Counted from the first letter of the stretch, positions 29,906 through 38,725 are shown. The stretch: 46,455 nucleotides of DNA from Prevotella sp. (GCA_017467705.1 JAFUSC010000162.1:1-46455); one strand, 5' to 3'. Notes: generated by a model not told the origin, from the letters alone. Program-made: numbers and translations.

Positions 29906-32144
29906 ACTTAATCACGACCTTGCGCACTGTTCCGTCGCTCATGCGGACGATATTGAGTCCGGGCTGCGGAGCAGAGAGCTGGCGACCGTCGGGCGTGAAG
30001 TAAGCCTCAACGGTAACTGCGGCATCGCTGCGGATGGCTTCCACACCTGTGGGATTAGCTTCTACCTTCGACTTGGCAGCGTTGACGATGGTGCCGTTGT
30101 TGTCAACAACAAGGGCAATGACGTAAATCTTATCAGTGTTCAGCGCGTTCTTCAGCGTGGTCTTGGTAGGCAGGGTAAGCGTGTAGCTTGCCCCCTGTTC
30201 CTCGCCGCTGGTCAGTGTGAGGGCGGGCACCCTGTTTGTGCCTGACACATAAGAGCTGGCCAGAGCCACATCGTCGAAATGCCATCCCGTCACAGACGAC
30301 CTGCCGTTAACACCGCCACTGCCAAACTGCCGCAAGTCTTCAGGCAGCTGTGAGGCGCTGTACTGATAGTAATAGTTCGACTGGTTCCATGCAGAGCCCG
30401 TGCCGCTCAGGTCGTCAGCAATAAGCACGAACTCCAGCTTATACTGCGAATCAAACAGAGCCTTCACCTGAGCCGTGGCCTCCACCTGCGTGGATTCTGC
30501 ATTGAACATGCCACTTACATTGACCGAAGCCAAAGAGGGGATATTCATCTCAGCAAGGAAATCGTCACGGATGTCGTCACCGGTTCCATAGTAGGGGTCA
30601 GTTATGTATTTACGGTCAATGGTGCACGAAGGTGCTCCAGAGAAGCCCAGACGAGCGTAGCTGTTAGTAGCGATATACATGGCGTCGCTGGAGTTATACT
30701 GATGGACAGCAATGCCCACAAAGCGGTCGCCGTAGGTGTTGCGCAGGTTCTGCATACCAATCATACCACGCGGGCACCAGCCGCAGCCCGTACCTGTAAA
30801 CTCCTCTACAACGACGTTACGCGGAATAATCTCGTCCAATGAGTAGAGCGTGAAGTCAGCTGTCTTGTCGGCAGCAGTGTTGTCATTGCCGTTCACCTTG
30901 GTGACAGTAACGGTCTTGCTGGTGATGCTCTGCTCAGCCTCAGCTGTAACGTTGATGCTGACCGTGGTTGACTCGTTGAAGTTGATCGGAGTGGTCAGGT
31001 CAGCGTGCTGCTCGGCACCACCGTTGACGGTGTAGTCAATGCTGTTAATCTGGTTGCCGGCGGCATTGGTGATGGTGAGGTTAGCCGTTCCGGTGGTTCC
31101 CGTCTGCACATAGACGTCGCCAAGGTCAGCAGGTACGGCGACATTCTCGCCGAACTCACCCTCCAACAGCACCTGCAAATAGAGTCGTCCGAAGCCTTGA
31201 CCATTGAGGTCGCTCCAGCTGGGAACCTGAGTTTCTGTGCGCAATATCAGTGCTTTAGCCATGTCGTCACCCGTGGTGAGCACGGGGTATTGATCGTTCT
31301 GCGTGCTGGTAGCAGTGATGTTGAACGAATAGCCCACATAGATACCAGAGGCAGGAATGGCGACGGGCGCAGCGAACTCGGCATCGATGTTCTTGTTACC
31401 GATCATGCTGGTAGGCACATCTACCACATCGAGACAGGTCGACGTGCTGATGGTTGAAGGCAGCGAAGTGGCAACCCATGCCCTGATATTGGTGGCATGA
31501 GCAGCAAGCAGTCCGAATCGCACGGTCTTGATGCTCTTACCGGCAGCAACGGCATTGTCGCCCGGAATGAAAATGGCGCAATGATACTTGTCAACAGTGT
31601 TGACGCCAAGTCCTTCCGTCGTGGCATTATTCTCAACATAGCCCCACCAGTTGGACTGCACAGCAGGGTTAGCATTGTTGAAGATGACATTGACCGTAGG
31701 ACCGTCGGCCACCTTGGTGCCAAGACCGTTGAGCACGTCAATCTTCAGCGTTACCTTGCACTGGCCGTAAGCCTCAGGCAGCCATTCGCTCTGCAAGCTC
31801 TTCACCTCGCCGGCTGACAGGGTACCAGCCTCAGTAGAGAAGCTGCCCGTCTCGGTCTTGGAGATGCAGTTAACAGGGAAGCAAATCTGGTACGCACCAT
31901 TGTCAATAGCCGTAATCTCGTAGTTCACCAAGAGCTTGGCATCTGCCGTTGAGGTGTTCTTGACAGACAGCCCGCTGCTGATGTAGTCAGAGCCGAAGGG
32001 GTCTTCTGTCAGTTCACTGACGGTCACGGTCTGGCCGTCAACGCTGTTTCCGTCCTGATTAACGAACTGAAACGTGTTAGCATCCTGTGCCATGGCCGTA
32101 ACCGCAGCAACAAGAAGCACGAAAAGCGTAAAAATCTTTCTCAT
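29904..32144 (-). CDS. large secreted Omp28-domain protein with T9SS C-terminal signal
   Basis: 746 residues with signal peptide MRKIFTLFVLLVAAVTAMAQ. N-terminal beta-sandwich repeats (residues 25-340) resemble adhesion or proprotein-like domains (FQFVNQDGNSVDGQTVTVSELTEDPFG, ASGIYVGYSFN). From about 440 there is an Omp28-type thioredoxin-like domain: RNVVVEEFTGTGCGWCPRGMIGMQNL, with a CGWC motif. The C-terminus AVTVEAYFTPDGRQLSAPQPGLNIVRMSDGTVRKVVIK is a type A T9SS sorting domain, so it should be exported by the PorKLMN machinery encoded 9 kb away. Last gene of the four-gene redox/surface operon. Confidence 0.8.
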   Translation of the reverse strand: MRKIFTLFVLLVAAVTAMAQDANTFQFVNQDGNSVDGQTVTVSELTEDPFGSDYISSGLSVKNTSTADAKLLVNYEITAIDNGAYQICFPVNCISKTETGSFSTEAGTLSAGEVKSLQSEWLPEAYGQCKVTLKIDVLNGLGTKVADGPTVNVIFNNANPAVQSNWWGYVENNATTEGLGVNTVDKYHCAIFIPGDNAVAAGKSIKTVRFGLLAAHATNIRAWVATSLPSTISTSTCLDVVDVPTSMIGNKNIDAEFAAPVAIPASGIYVGYSFNITATSTQNDQYPVLTTGDDMAKALILRTETQVPSWSDLNGQGFGRLYLQVLLEGEFGENVAVPADLGDVYVQTGTTGTANLTITNAAGNQINSIDYTVNGGAEQHADLTTPINFNESTTVSINVTAEAEQSITSKTVTVTKVNGNDNTAADKTADFTLYSLDEIIPRNVVVEEFTGTGCGWCPRGMIGMQNLRNTYGDRFVGIAVHQYNSSDAMYIATNSYARLGFSGAPSCTIDRKYITDPYYGTGDDIRDDFLAEMNIPSLASVNVSGMFNAESTQVEATAQVKALFDSQYKLEFVLIADDLSGTGSAWNQSNYYYQYSASQLPEDLRQFGSGGVNGRSSVTGWHFDDVALASSYVSGTNRVPALTLTSGEEQGASYTLTLPTKTTLKNALNTDKIYVIALVVDNNGTIVNAAKSKVEANPTGVEAIRSDAAVTVEAYFTPDGRQLSAPQPGLNIVRMSDGTVRKVVIK

Positions 32145-32177
32145 AAATCTGTTTGTTTTTGTTATAAAATAAAGATA

Positions 32178-33017
32178 TCATTCCACTCCCACGACAGCGG
32201 CCTGTTGCACGCCGTCATCGTTATAGACAAAGGCCACGACGCGAAGCCGTTGCACGTTCCACGCCTCGTCCAGCGCAAAGCCTGTGTAGTTTCGGGAATC
32301 CGTTGCGCCCTCAGCCAAGCTGAAATCATCGCCCCACGCACCGTTGACAGCGGCCCGCAGCACGTGGTTGTGCACATAGTCGGCATTGGCGTCGCCGTCA
32401 GGCATGAGTTGCATGGCGGTGATGCCGTCCTCCACAATCCACAGTTGCAGCTTGCCCTGCGTGTCACCGTTAACGCCACGGCTGTCGACTGTGATGTCGA
32501 GCTTGCCGCCGTTGAGCGTTGCCGTGACATCAAGTGTCAGCGACGCCGTCTGCGTCAGCGCGGTATTGACGGCACGAATCCAGTCAGTATAGTTCAAGGC
32601 CCCCCCCTGACGGTTTACCAGTCCGATGGGTTGGTATTCAAATCCCCAGTGGTTGTAATATTCGTCGCCCAGGTCAGTGGCCAGTCCGAGTGTCCGTACA
32701 TTGCCCTTGAAGCCCAGCGGTCCGCTGTGTATGCCGACGGCAATGAACGCCGTGTCACCGTACTCTTCCTGTAGCTGCTCTATGATTTCCGTACCGAGCG
32801 GACAGTTGATGCAGCGCTGGCCGGTGAAGTCCTCCAACAGCACGACACGCCGCACCATCTCCAGCCCGTCGTCGCCGCCGTTGTCGTCAACGGGGTCCAC
32901 GCTTTCAGGCTCCACGTAGATAAGCCGGTCAGCCTCGTCGATGTTGTCGCAGGCCGTCACCATCAGCCCCGCCATGCACAGCGCCATGATATATCTCAGA
33001 TAGAATAGCTTTTTCAT
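32178..33017 (-). CDS. Omp28-related lipoprotein
   Basis: 279 residues with a lipoprotein signal (MKKLFYLRYIMALCMAGLMVTACDN). The core VVLLEDFTGQRCINCPLGTEIIEQLQEEYGDTAFIAVGIHSG has the Omp28 thioredoxin-like block with a CINC motif. The C-terminal half is a beta-sandwich (KLQLWIVEDGITAMQLMPDG...ADYVHNHVLRAAVNG) shared with other Omp28-domain proteins. It probably sits on the outer membrane. It lies 14 bp from the DUF6029 gene and 33 bp from the T9SS cargo gene. Confidence 0.82.
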   Translation of the reverse strand: MKKLFYLRYIMALCMAGLMVTACDNIDEADRLIYVEPESVDPVDDNGGDDGLEMVRRVVLLEDFTGQRCINCPLGTEIIEQLQEEYGDTAFIAVGIHSGPLGFKGNVRTLGLATDLGDEYYNHWGFEYQPIGLVNRQGGALNYTDWIRAVNTALTQTASLTLDVTATLNGGKLDITVDSRGVNGDTQGKLQLWIVEDGITAMQLMPDGDANADYVHNHVLRAAVNGAWGDDFSLAEGATDSRNYTGFALDEAWNVQRLRVVAFVYNDDGVQQAAVVGVE

Positions 33018-33031
33018 CTTGCTTGAATCAA

Positions 33032-34645
33032 CTAAAAGTTATAGTTATAGGAAAGGGTGAGGCCTTTGCTGGCGGGCACGTAGCGGCAGACACCGCCCGA
33101 ACAGTTGTAGCCATCCTGCACCCGACCGTAGCTCAGCTGCAAGCGATGGGCGCCGGTGTTGAACGTCACGCTGCCCAAGTAGTAGTGGAGGTGGGTGGTG
33201 CTGACATTGTACTGGTCGCTGACGGTGAACATCCAATGGGGAGCCAGCGACAGTTCCAAGAGTCCGAAGAACCAGTCACCTTCGTCGTCAGCCGTAGCCA
33301 TGTATTGCAGCTCACCGCGCAGCGTCACCTTGGGCGAGAACTGATACTTGCCGTCAGCCACATAGATGTTGCTGTTCACCATGCCGCCGTGGCCTTCCAC
33401 CACGGTCTTGTTGTAACGCTGATTCATATACATCAGCGTGAGCTTGAATTCCTGCGACAGCTTTCGCGTGAGCTGCACGTCAAAGTCCTGATAGAAGGTC
33501 TCGCCCTCCCAGCGCACGTGTGAGAAGTTCACTTTCATGCTCATGCCATACTTGCCGCCAAGCGCCGTCTTGCGCTTGAAGTTGTAGCCGGCCTCAGCCT
33601 GCCATGCCCACTCGCCGGGCACCAGCTGCGTGGCGTATGGATAATAAGCTGGCAGCATATAGGTGTGTTCCTGCGTAAAGGCGGGCAGATGGTTGATAAT
33701 AGAGGACGACCCGATCATGGAGCGGCGACTGCGGAACGACATGTTTTCCGAACGCTTCACCTGCAACAGCAGGCTCAGCCCCTTCTTCGAATAAGAGCCC
33801 GAGAACATGGCGACGCTGCCACGGTCGTAGCTGTAGCCGTTGTCGAACGAGGGGTCCTGTGTCTTCTGCGCATACTCTGCCAACAGGCTCCACGGCCCGG
33901 TGTTCAGCGCGACGCGCACATCCCATGCGTTGACGTACTTCGGCAGGTTCAGCCGGTGCGTGGCATCCACGAAGATGTCTTCGTCCTTCTCATATTTATT
34001 GACCCACGAGCCGCCGATGGTCAGTTCCGTGCCCGACTGCTGCATGGAGGGAATCCACTCGCTGAGGTCCAGTTCCATGTCGGCACCGCTGACGAATGAC
34101 TTGTTCCAGCTCCAGTAGCGACGCTGACGACCGCCGAGGGCCTTCACGGTGACACCCTTGACGGGTTTCAGCACCAGCCGTCCGCCCAGCAGTGAGTTGT
34201 CGATGCCCAGTGAGCGCTCCTCGTAGCTGCGCAGCACGAAGCCCGCACCGAACTGCTCGTAGAACGTGCCCACGGTCAGCTCAGCACAGCCCAAGCGTCC
34301 CTTCACCCAGAAGTTAGGCACGCCCCAGCCCTTAAAGTCGTTCTCGAAACCGGGCAACGGCTTTTCCATGTACTCCAGACGCAGACCGGCATCCACGTGC
34401 TGACTCTGCAACAGCAAGTCGGCGTAGGTATTGGTCAGGAAGTCGCCGGTCTTCTCGGCGCCGATGGCCTCGTCGTTCTGCGGCACCATGATGTCGCTCT
34501 GTATGCTTCCGCTCAGCGTGACGCCCCTGTTGCCGTCGTCAACGGCATCCTGTGCCACAGCTGTCAGCGGCAGAAAGACAAAAAGGTAAAAGGGCAAGAT
34601 GCCTTTTACCAGTCTGCATGTCTCGTGTAATACGGTTAGTCTCAT
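33032..34645 (-). CDS. DUF6029-family outer-membrane beta-barrel protein
   Basis: 537 residues with an N-terminal signal (ILPFYLFVFLPLTAVAQ). The mature part shows repeated amphipathic strands and blocks typical of the DUF6029 family: GVTLSGSIQSDIMVPQND, FLTNTYADLLLQSQHVDAGLRLEYMEKPLPGF, LTVGTFYEQFGAGFVLRSYEERSLGIDNSLLGGRL. The C-terminal strand ends LTLSYNYNF. No enzymatic motif is seen. It is co-transcribed with Omp28 proteins and a thioredoxin, a combination found in Bacteroidetes but without an established function. Confidence 0.78.
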   Translation of the reverse strand: MRLTVLHETCRLVKGILPFYLFVFLPLTAVAQDAVDDGNRGVTLSGSIQSDIMVPQNDEAIGAEKTGDFLTNTYADLLLQSQHVDAGLRLEYMEKPLPGFENDFKGWGVPNFWVKGRLGCAELTVGTFYEQFGAGFVLRSYEERSLGIDNSLLGGRLVLKPVKGVTVKALGGRQRRYWSWNKSFVSGADMELDLSEWIPSMQQSGTELTIGGSWVNKYEKDEDIFVDATHRLNLPKYVNAWDVRVALNTGPWSLLAEYAQKTQDPSFDNGYSYDRGSVAMFSGSYSKKGLSLLLQVKRSENMSFRSRRSMIGSSSIINHLPAFTQEHTYMLPAYYPYATQLVPGEWAWQAEAGYNFKRKTALGGKYGMSMKVNFSHVRWEGETFYQDFDVQLTRKLSQEFKLTLMYMNQRYNKTVVEGHGGMVNSNIYVADGKYQFSPKVTLRGELQYMATADDEGDWFFGLLELSLAPHWMFTVSDQYNVSTTHLHYYLGSVTFNTGAHRLQLSYGRVQDGYNCSGGVCRYVPASKGLTLSYNYNF

Positions 34646-34668
34646 TTTCCTTTTTCACCTTGCACGCC

Positions 34669-35160
34669 TCACCGCAACAGCTCGCGCACTTTCTCTATGA
34701 GTTCCTGTTCGCCGCCGTCGGTGTAGCCGCTGTGTTTAAACACGATGTTGCCATTGCCGTCGCAGATCATCACGTAGGGAATGACCTGCACGCCCAGCGC
34801 ACGCTTCAGCTCACCGTTGACATCAAGCAGCACATCGTAGTCCCAGCCGTGGTTGTCGACGAGCGGCTTCACCTTGTTCATGTTCTGTGCCTGGTCAATG
34901 GACACGGCGAAAATCTTGACGCCAGTCTCAGCCTGCCAGTCCTCATAGACCTCGCTGATGGCGTCCAGCTCGCGGTTGCAGGGCTTGCACCACGTGGCAA
35001 AGAAGTCGACAATGAACGGCTTTCCGTTGTTCGACAGCGTATCGACGCGGACGCTATGTCCGTCAATGGTTTTCAACGTCACGGCAGGCAGCTGTGCCTG
35101 AGCGGTGTGGACTGATGCCAAGAGCATCAGCATCACGCAAAATACTATTTTCTGTTTCAT
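34669..35160 (-). CDS. TlpA/ResA-like periplasmic thioredoxin
   Basis: 163 residues from MKQKIVFCVMLMLLASVHTAQAQ (signal peptide). A longer start at 35193 would begin at the promoter and is rejected. Thioredoxin fold with FFATWCKPCNRELDAI (WCxPC active site), VKIFAVSIDQAQN, and VQVIPYVMICDGNG with the cis-Pro. It likely handles disulfides or thiol redox in the periplasm. First gene of the operon whose other products carry CxxC Omp28 domains, its probable partners. Confidence 0.88.
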   Translation of the reverse strand: MKQKIVFCVMLMLLASVHTAQAQLPAVTLKTIDGHSVRVDTLSNNGKPFIVDFFATWCKPCNRELDAISEVYEDWQAETGVKIFAVSIDQAQNMNKVKPLVDNHGWDYDVLLDVNGELKRALGVQVIPYVMICDGNGNIVFKHSGYTDGGEQELIEKVRELLR

Positions 35161-35190
35161 AACAATCTCCTTATTTACAAAAAACCGCTG

Positions 35191-35223
35191 CAAAGTTACG
35201 AAATAATTATGAATTATAACAAA
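35191..35223 (-). promoter_or_regulatory. promoter of the thioredoxin/Omp28 operon
   Basis: -7 TAACTTTG at 35191-35198 and -33 TTTG at 35220-35223 on the minus strand, 21 bp apart. The predicted leader is about 25 nt. Confidence 0.6.
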
Positions 35224-35282
35224 TAATTACAAGAAAAGAACAAATCAGCACTCAACTGCGGGCACAAAATACCAAACTTTAG

Positions 35283-37628
35283 TTACAGCGGGTCTACATC
35301 AAAATAGATTTGCAGCGAGGCATAGCGGCGGTCGGCCATGAGTTTTTCTTCGGCCATGCGCAGATACTGCCGCACGCGCGGCATGTCAATGCCCTGTTCC
35401 AACTTGACCACCAGTTTGCGGATGTTCTGCTGCTTCACCTTGGCCACGGAGGGTTTGTCGGGGCCCAGCACGCGGGTGCCGAACCACTGGCGCAGCCAGC
35501 CACCCATCTCAATGGCGGCCGTGTTGACCGTGTCGTCATTCTTATGCTTCAGGTAGACGTAGGTCAGCCGGCACAGCGGCGGGTAGTTGAAGTCGCGGCG
35601 CTCACACAGCACGCTGCGATAGAAAGCCCCGTAGTCGTTATTCACCACCTGATGAATGAGGGGCAGGTCGGGGGTTTTCGTCTGCAACATCACCAGTCCG
35701 CGGCGACCCTTGCGTCCGGCGCGGCCAGCCACCTGCGCCATCATCATGTAGGCGTGCTCCCAAGCGCGGAAGTCGGGCATGTTGAGCATGGCGTCAGCAT
35801 CCAGGATGCCCACCACCGAGACACGTTCAAAGTCAAGTCCCTTCGTCACCATCTGCGTGCCGATGAGAATGTTGGTGCGCCCGGCTGAGAAGTCGGTGAT
35901 GATGCGTTCGTAGGCATGGCGCGAGCGCGTCGTGTCAAGGTCCATGCGGGCCACACGGGCCTCGGGGAACAGCTCACAGATACGGTCCTCGATCTTCTCC
36001 GTGCCGTAGCCGCGCGAGAAGAGTTCCGTGCTGCCACAGCTGGGACACTCCGTCGGCACGCGGTAGGTGAAGCCGCAGTAGTGGCACGTCAGGCCGCCCG
36101 TCTCCGCTTTCAACGAGGGGCTGCGGTGGTGCAGCGTCAGACTGACGTCGCAGTGCTGGCAACGGGGCACCCAACCGCACTGCTTGCACTCAATCATGGG
36201 TGCAAAGCCGCGACGGTTCTGGAACAGGATGACCTGCTCGCCGCGCTCCAGTGCCTCGTGCATGCTCGCCAACAGCTGCGGCGAGAACAGCCCCCGCATC
36301 AGCTTGCGCCGCCGCAGGTCCTTCACGTCAACAATCTGTATCTCAGGCAGCTGCATGCCCTGATAGCGTTCTTTCAGCTCCACCAGTCCATACTTGCCCG
36401 TCTGTGTATTGTGATAGCTCTCCATGGAAGGGGTTGCGGTACCGAGGAGGACCAGCCCACCCCACCCCCTCCCCACGGGAGGGGCTTGATTACCGCTTTC
36501 CTTTGTTTCTGCACTTCGAGGCTTCCCCCCTTGGGGGGATGAGAGGGGGGCTAACATGATGGACACATCCCGCGCGTGATAGCGGGGCATGGGGTCTTGC
36601 TGCTTGTAGCTGGTCTCGTGCTCCTCGTCGACAATGACGAGGCCGAGGCGCTGGAAGGGCAGGAACACGGCAGAGCGGGCACCGAGGATAACATCATAGG
36701 GATGGCCTGACAGCTGTTTCTGCCAGATTTCCACGCGCTCGGCGTCGCTGTATTTGGAGTGATAGATGCCCAGACGGTTGCCGAACACACGTTGCAGGCG
36801 CTGCATCATCTGCACCGTCAGCGCTATCTCAGGCAACAGGTAGAGCACCTGTTCATGGCGGTCGAGCGCCTGCTGAATGAGGTGGATGTAGATTTCCGTC
36901 TTGCCGCTGCCCGTCACGCCGTGGAGCAGCACCACACGCTTCTTCAGCCACTGCATCTTGATCTGATTCAGGGCGTCAGCCTGCGGTTCCGTCAACGGCT
37001 GTATGCGTTCGGGATGCGGCTCTCCGCCGTGGTTCAGCCGCCCCACCTCGCGCTCGTAGGTCTCCAGCAGACCGCGCTTGATGAGCGCATTGATCGTGGC
37101 CGCATTGCAGTGGGCACCGTTCATCAGCTCATCGCGTGAGAGGGAAGGGGTTGGGGTGGGTTTTAATAGCCACTCAAACGTCTCTAACTGCTTCTGTGCG
37201 TGGCTGCTGCGCAGCATCTCCAGTGCCACGTGCTGTGCCTGTGGGGTACGGAAGCGCGGCGTCAGCCGTACGTAGGTCTCCATCTTGGGCCGGTAGCCGT
37301 CCTCAGCCTTCATGCCGCTGGGCAGCGCGGCCTTCATCACCTCGCCGATGGGCGACATGTAGTAATCGCTCATCCACTGCCACAGCCTGAGCTGCTGCGG
37401 CAACAGCACGGGCTGGGCGTCCACGACGTCGCCGACCGTCTTCACCTCGTAGCCCGTCGGCGCCGTGTCGTGCAGCCGCGCAATGAGTGCCACGTAGCTC
37501 TTCGACCGGCCGAAGGGCACCACCACGCGCATGCCCACCTGCAACCGTTCTTCCAGCTGCGGCGGAACGGCGTAGGTGAACAGCCCGTCAAGGGGCAAAG
37601 GCAATATGACGTCAACGTAGTGATTCAT
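35283..37628 (-). CDS. priA: primosomal helicase PriA
   Basis: 781 residues. Restarts collapsed replication forks. N-terminal 3'-binding domain (YVDVILPLPLDGLFTYAVP), Walker A HGVTGSGKTE (236-245), DEEH (334-337), eight-Cys zinc region (CKQCGWVPRCQHC...CHYCGF...CPSC, 481-533), TQMVTKGLDF and AGRAGRKGRRG near 685. Two palindromic-element insertions keep the frame: about 32 residues (PLSSPQGGKPRS...VGRGWGG, 360-391) between SIML and VLLGTATPSMES in the helicase core, and a smaller PTPTPSLSR (156-165) before the winged-helix region. The promoter is so close that the leader would be only about 2 nt. Confidence 0.95.
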   Translation of the reverse strand: MNHYVDVILPLPLDGLFTYAVPPQLEERLQVGMRVVVPFGRSKSYVALIARLHDTAPTGYEVKTVGDVVDAQPVLLPQQLRLWQWMSDYYMSPIGEVMKAALPSGMKAEDGYRPKMETYVRLTPRFRTPQAQHVALEMLRSSHAQKQLETFEWLLKPTPTPSLSRDELMNGAHCNAATINALIKRGLLETYEREVGRLNHGGEPHPERIQPLTEPQADALNQIKMQWLKKRVVLLHGVTGSGKTEIYIHLIQQALDRHEQVLYLLPEIALTVQMMQRLQRVFGNRLGIYHSKYSDAERVEIWQKQLSGHPYDVILGARSAVFLPFQRLGLVIVDEEHETSYKQQDPMPRYHARDVSIMLAPLSSPQGGKPRSAETKESGNQAPPVGRGWGGLVLLGTATPSMESYHNTQTGKYGLVELKERYQGMQLPEIQIVDVKDLRRRKLMRGLFSPQLLASMHEALERGEQVILFQNRRGFAPMIECKQCGWVPRCQHCDVSLTLHHRSPSLKAETGGLTCHYCGFTYRVPTECPSCGSTELFSRGYGTEKIEDRICELFPEARVARMDLDTTRSRHAYERIITDFSAGRTNILIGTQMVTKGLDFERVSVVGILDADAMLNMPDFRAWEHAYMMMAQVAGRAGRKGRRGLVMLQTKTPDLPLIHQVVNNDYGAFYRSVLCERRDFNYPPLCRLTYVYLKHKNDDTVNTAAIEMGGWLRQWFGTRVLGPDKPSVAKVKQQNIRKLVVKLEQGIDMPRVRQYLRMAEEKLMADRRYASLQIYFDVDPL
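36452..36553. repeat. double palindromic element inserted in priA
   Basis: Two G/C-run palindromes: CCCTCCCC-AC-GGGAGGGG (36467-36484) and CCCCCCTTGGGGGG (36525-36538), with an AGAGGGGGGCT arm. It adds about 32 residues beginning APLSSPQGG, the same peptide and frame as in waaA and gltX. Confidence 0.8.
37139..37166. repeat. partial C-rich element inside priA
   Basis: On the minus strand, CCCACCCCAACCCC plus TTCCCTCTC, matching one arm of the element at 36452-36484 but without its hairpin partner. Encodes PTPTPSLSR. Confidence 0.5.
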
Positions 37629-37636
37629 TCAGCAGA

Positions 37637-37667
37637 CAAAGGTAGTACAAACCGAGCGAAATGCAAA
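37637..37667 (-). promoter_or_regulatory. priA promoter
   Basis: -7 TACCTTTG (37637-37644) and -33 TTTG (37664-37667), 19 bp apart on the minus strand. The expected start near 37630 lies 2 nt from the ATG, so the mRNA is nearly leaderless. Confidence 0.6.
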
Positions 37668-37751
37668 ATAAAATTGAAGATTTATTTTCATTCCCGATGG
37701 TGATTGCCTTCAACATTTCCTTCAACAACAGATGGGGATGAGCCAGTTGGC

Positions 37752-37933
37752 GAATCCCCAAAAGCGGGTCCGGGATTCCAATATCATCAGTCCGGGATTC
37801 CCGAAACGGCAATATCAGATTCCAATTTCACTGAAATGGGCGAGTAAACTCGGCGAGATTAGTGAGTAATCTCGCCGAGATTGGTCAGTAATCTCGGCGA
37901 GATTGGTATCTGATATGCACCTTATTGGAATCC
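37752..37933. repeat. 22-bp periodic repeat array, locus 5 (about 9 units)
   Basis: GAATCC at 37752, GATTCC at 37774, 37796 and 37818, and GAATCC at 37928 share one 22-bp phase. Between them lie 15-bp dyads with an odd centre: AATTTCA-C-TGAAATG (37824), AAACTCG-G-CGAGATT (37846), AATCTCG-C-CGAGATT (37868) and AATCTCG-G-CGAGATT (37890). A degenerate unit follows at 37912. Spacers are ggcgagt, agtgagt, ggtcagt and ggtatct. The GATTCC/GAATCC boundaries match locus 2, and the spacer ggtcag recurs in both. Confidence 0.85.
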
Positions 37934-37980
37934 GACACTTTAGTCATTGGACTCTGAAACGGCTGAAACGGGCATCAAAA

Positions 37981-38017
37981 AAAGGCAAGGCACACGCGAA
38001 CGGTGTACCTTGCCTTT
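37981..38017 (-). terminator. intrinsic terminator of OMP gene
   Basis: AAAGGCAAGG pairs with CCTTGCCTTT, extended by CAC/GTG, in a 37-bp hairpin, followed on the minus strand by TTTTTTTGATG. It lies between the outer-membrane protein gene and array locus 5. Confidence 0.8.
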
Positions 38018-38060
38018 GATGTATGATCGCTTCATCAGGGCTGCCCCTGAACGTTGCGGC

Positions 38061-38684
38061 TTAGAAATAGTAAGCAGCAGAAACCTGCCAAGCGTTGTTG
38101 TTGGTCTTGAACACACTGCTGATGGCGTCGCCAGTCGTGCCAAGAAGACTTGCCTCACCCGTCTTGCCGAGTGCGATGTTGTAGGTTACGCCGATTTCAA
38201 GATGGCTCATCAGCTGCACACCACCGCCAACGTTGATGCTGAAGTTTGACTTCTTCAGGGTATAGTTCTCAAAAGAAGTTCCGCTGGTGATGCCTGCAAT
38301 AGAGAAGTCAGTGTCACCCACGTTGAATCCGAACTGCGGACCGGCTGCGAGATAAATACCAGCCATGTCGCCCAGACCGATGGTGTAACGGGCGTTGATG
38401 GGAATGTTCACGCTGCGCTGCGTAATCTTGGTGTCAGCCAGTTCAGCCTCACGCTGGTCGTAGAGCACGGCAGCGTCAACACCTAAACCCACGATGGGGA
38501 GTGTGAACTTCACCGTCGGACCAATGAAGAATCCGGCGCGGTTCGATGCATCAAGCAGGTCGTTTGACAGCGTCATGTTAGTTACGTTAAGTCCACCTTT
38601 CAGACCGAAGCTGGTCTGAGCCTGACTCGGCGTTGCAACAAACAGGGCTGCAACGGCGATGATTGCTGTGATAATCTTCTTCAT
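38061..38684 (-). CDS. outer-membrane beta-barrel protein (PorT/OMP_b-brl type)
   Basis: 207 residues from MKKIITAIIAVAALFVATPSQAQ (signal peptide). The longer start at 38750 overlaps the promoter. The barrel has strands such as TSFGLKGGLNVTNMTLSN, AGFFIGPTVKFTLPIVGLGVDAAVLYDQRE, NIPINARYTIGLGDMAGIYLAAGPQFGFN and a final WQVSAAYYF. Small barrels of this kind are abundant in Bacteroidales and mostly uncharacterised. Its position 3' of gldN is probably incidental, because it has its own promoter and terminator. Confidence 0.8.
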   Translation of the reverse strand: MKKIITAIIAVAALFVATPSQAQTSFGLKGGLNVTNMTLSNDLLDASNRAGFFIGPTVKFTLPIVGLGVDAAVLYDQREAELADTKITQRSVNIPINARYTIGLGDMAGIYLAAGPQFGFNVGDTDFSIAGITSGTSFENYTLKKSNFSINVGGGVQLMSHLEIGVTYNIALGKTGEASLLGTTGDAISSVFKTNNNAWQVSAAYYF

Positions 38685-38725
38685 AATTCTCTTGTTTAAA
38701 ATGTTTATAATTGAATAACTGTCGG

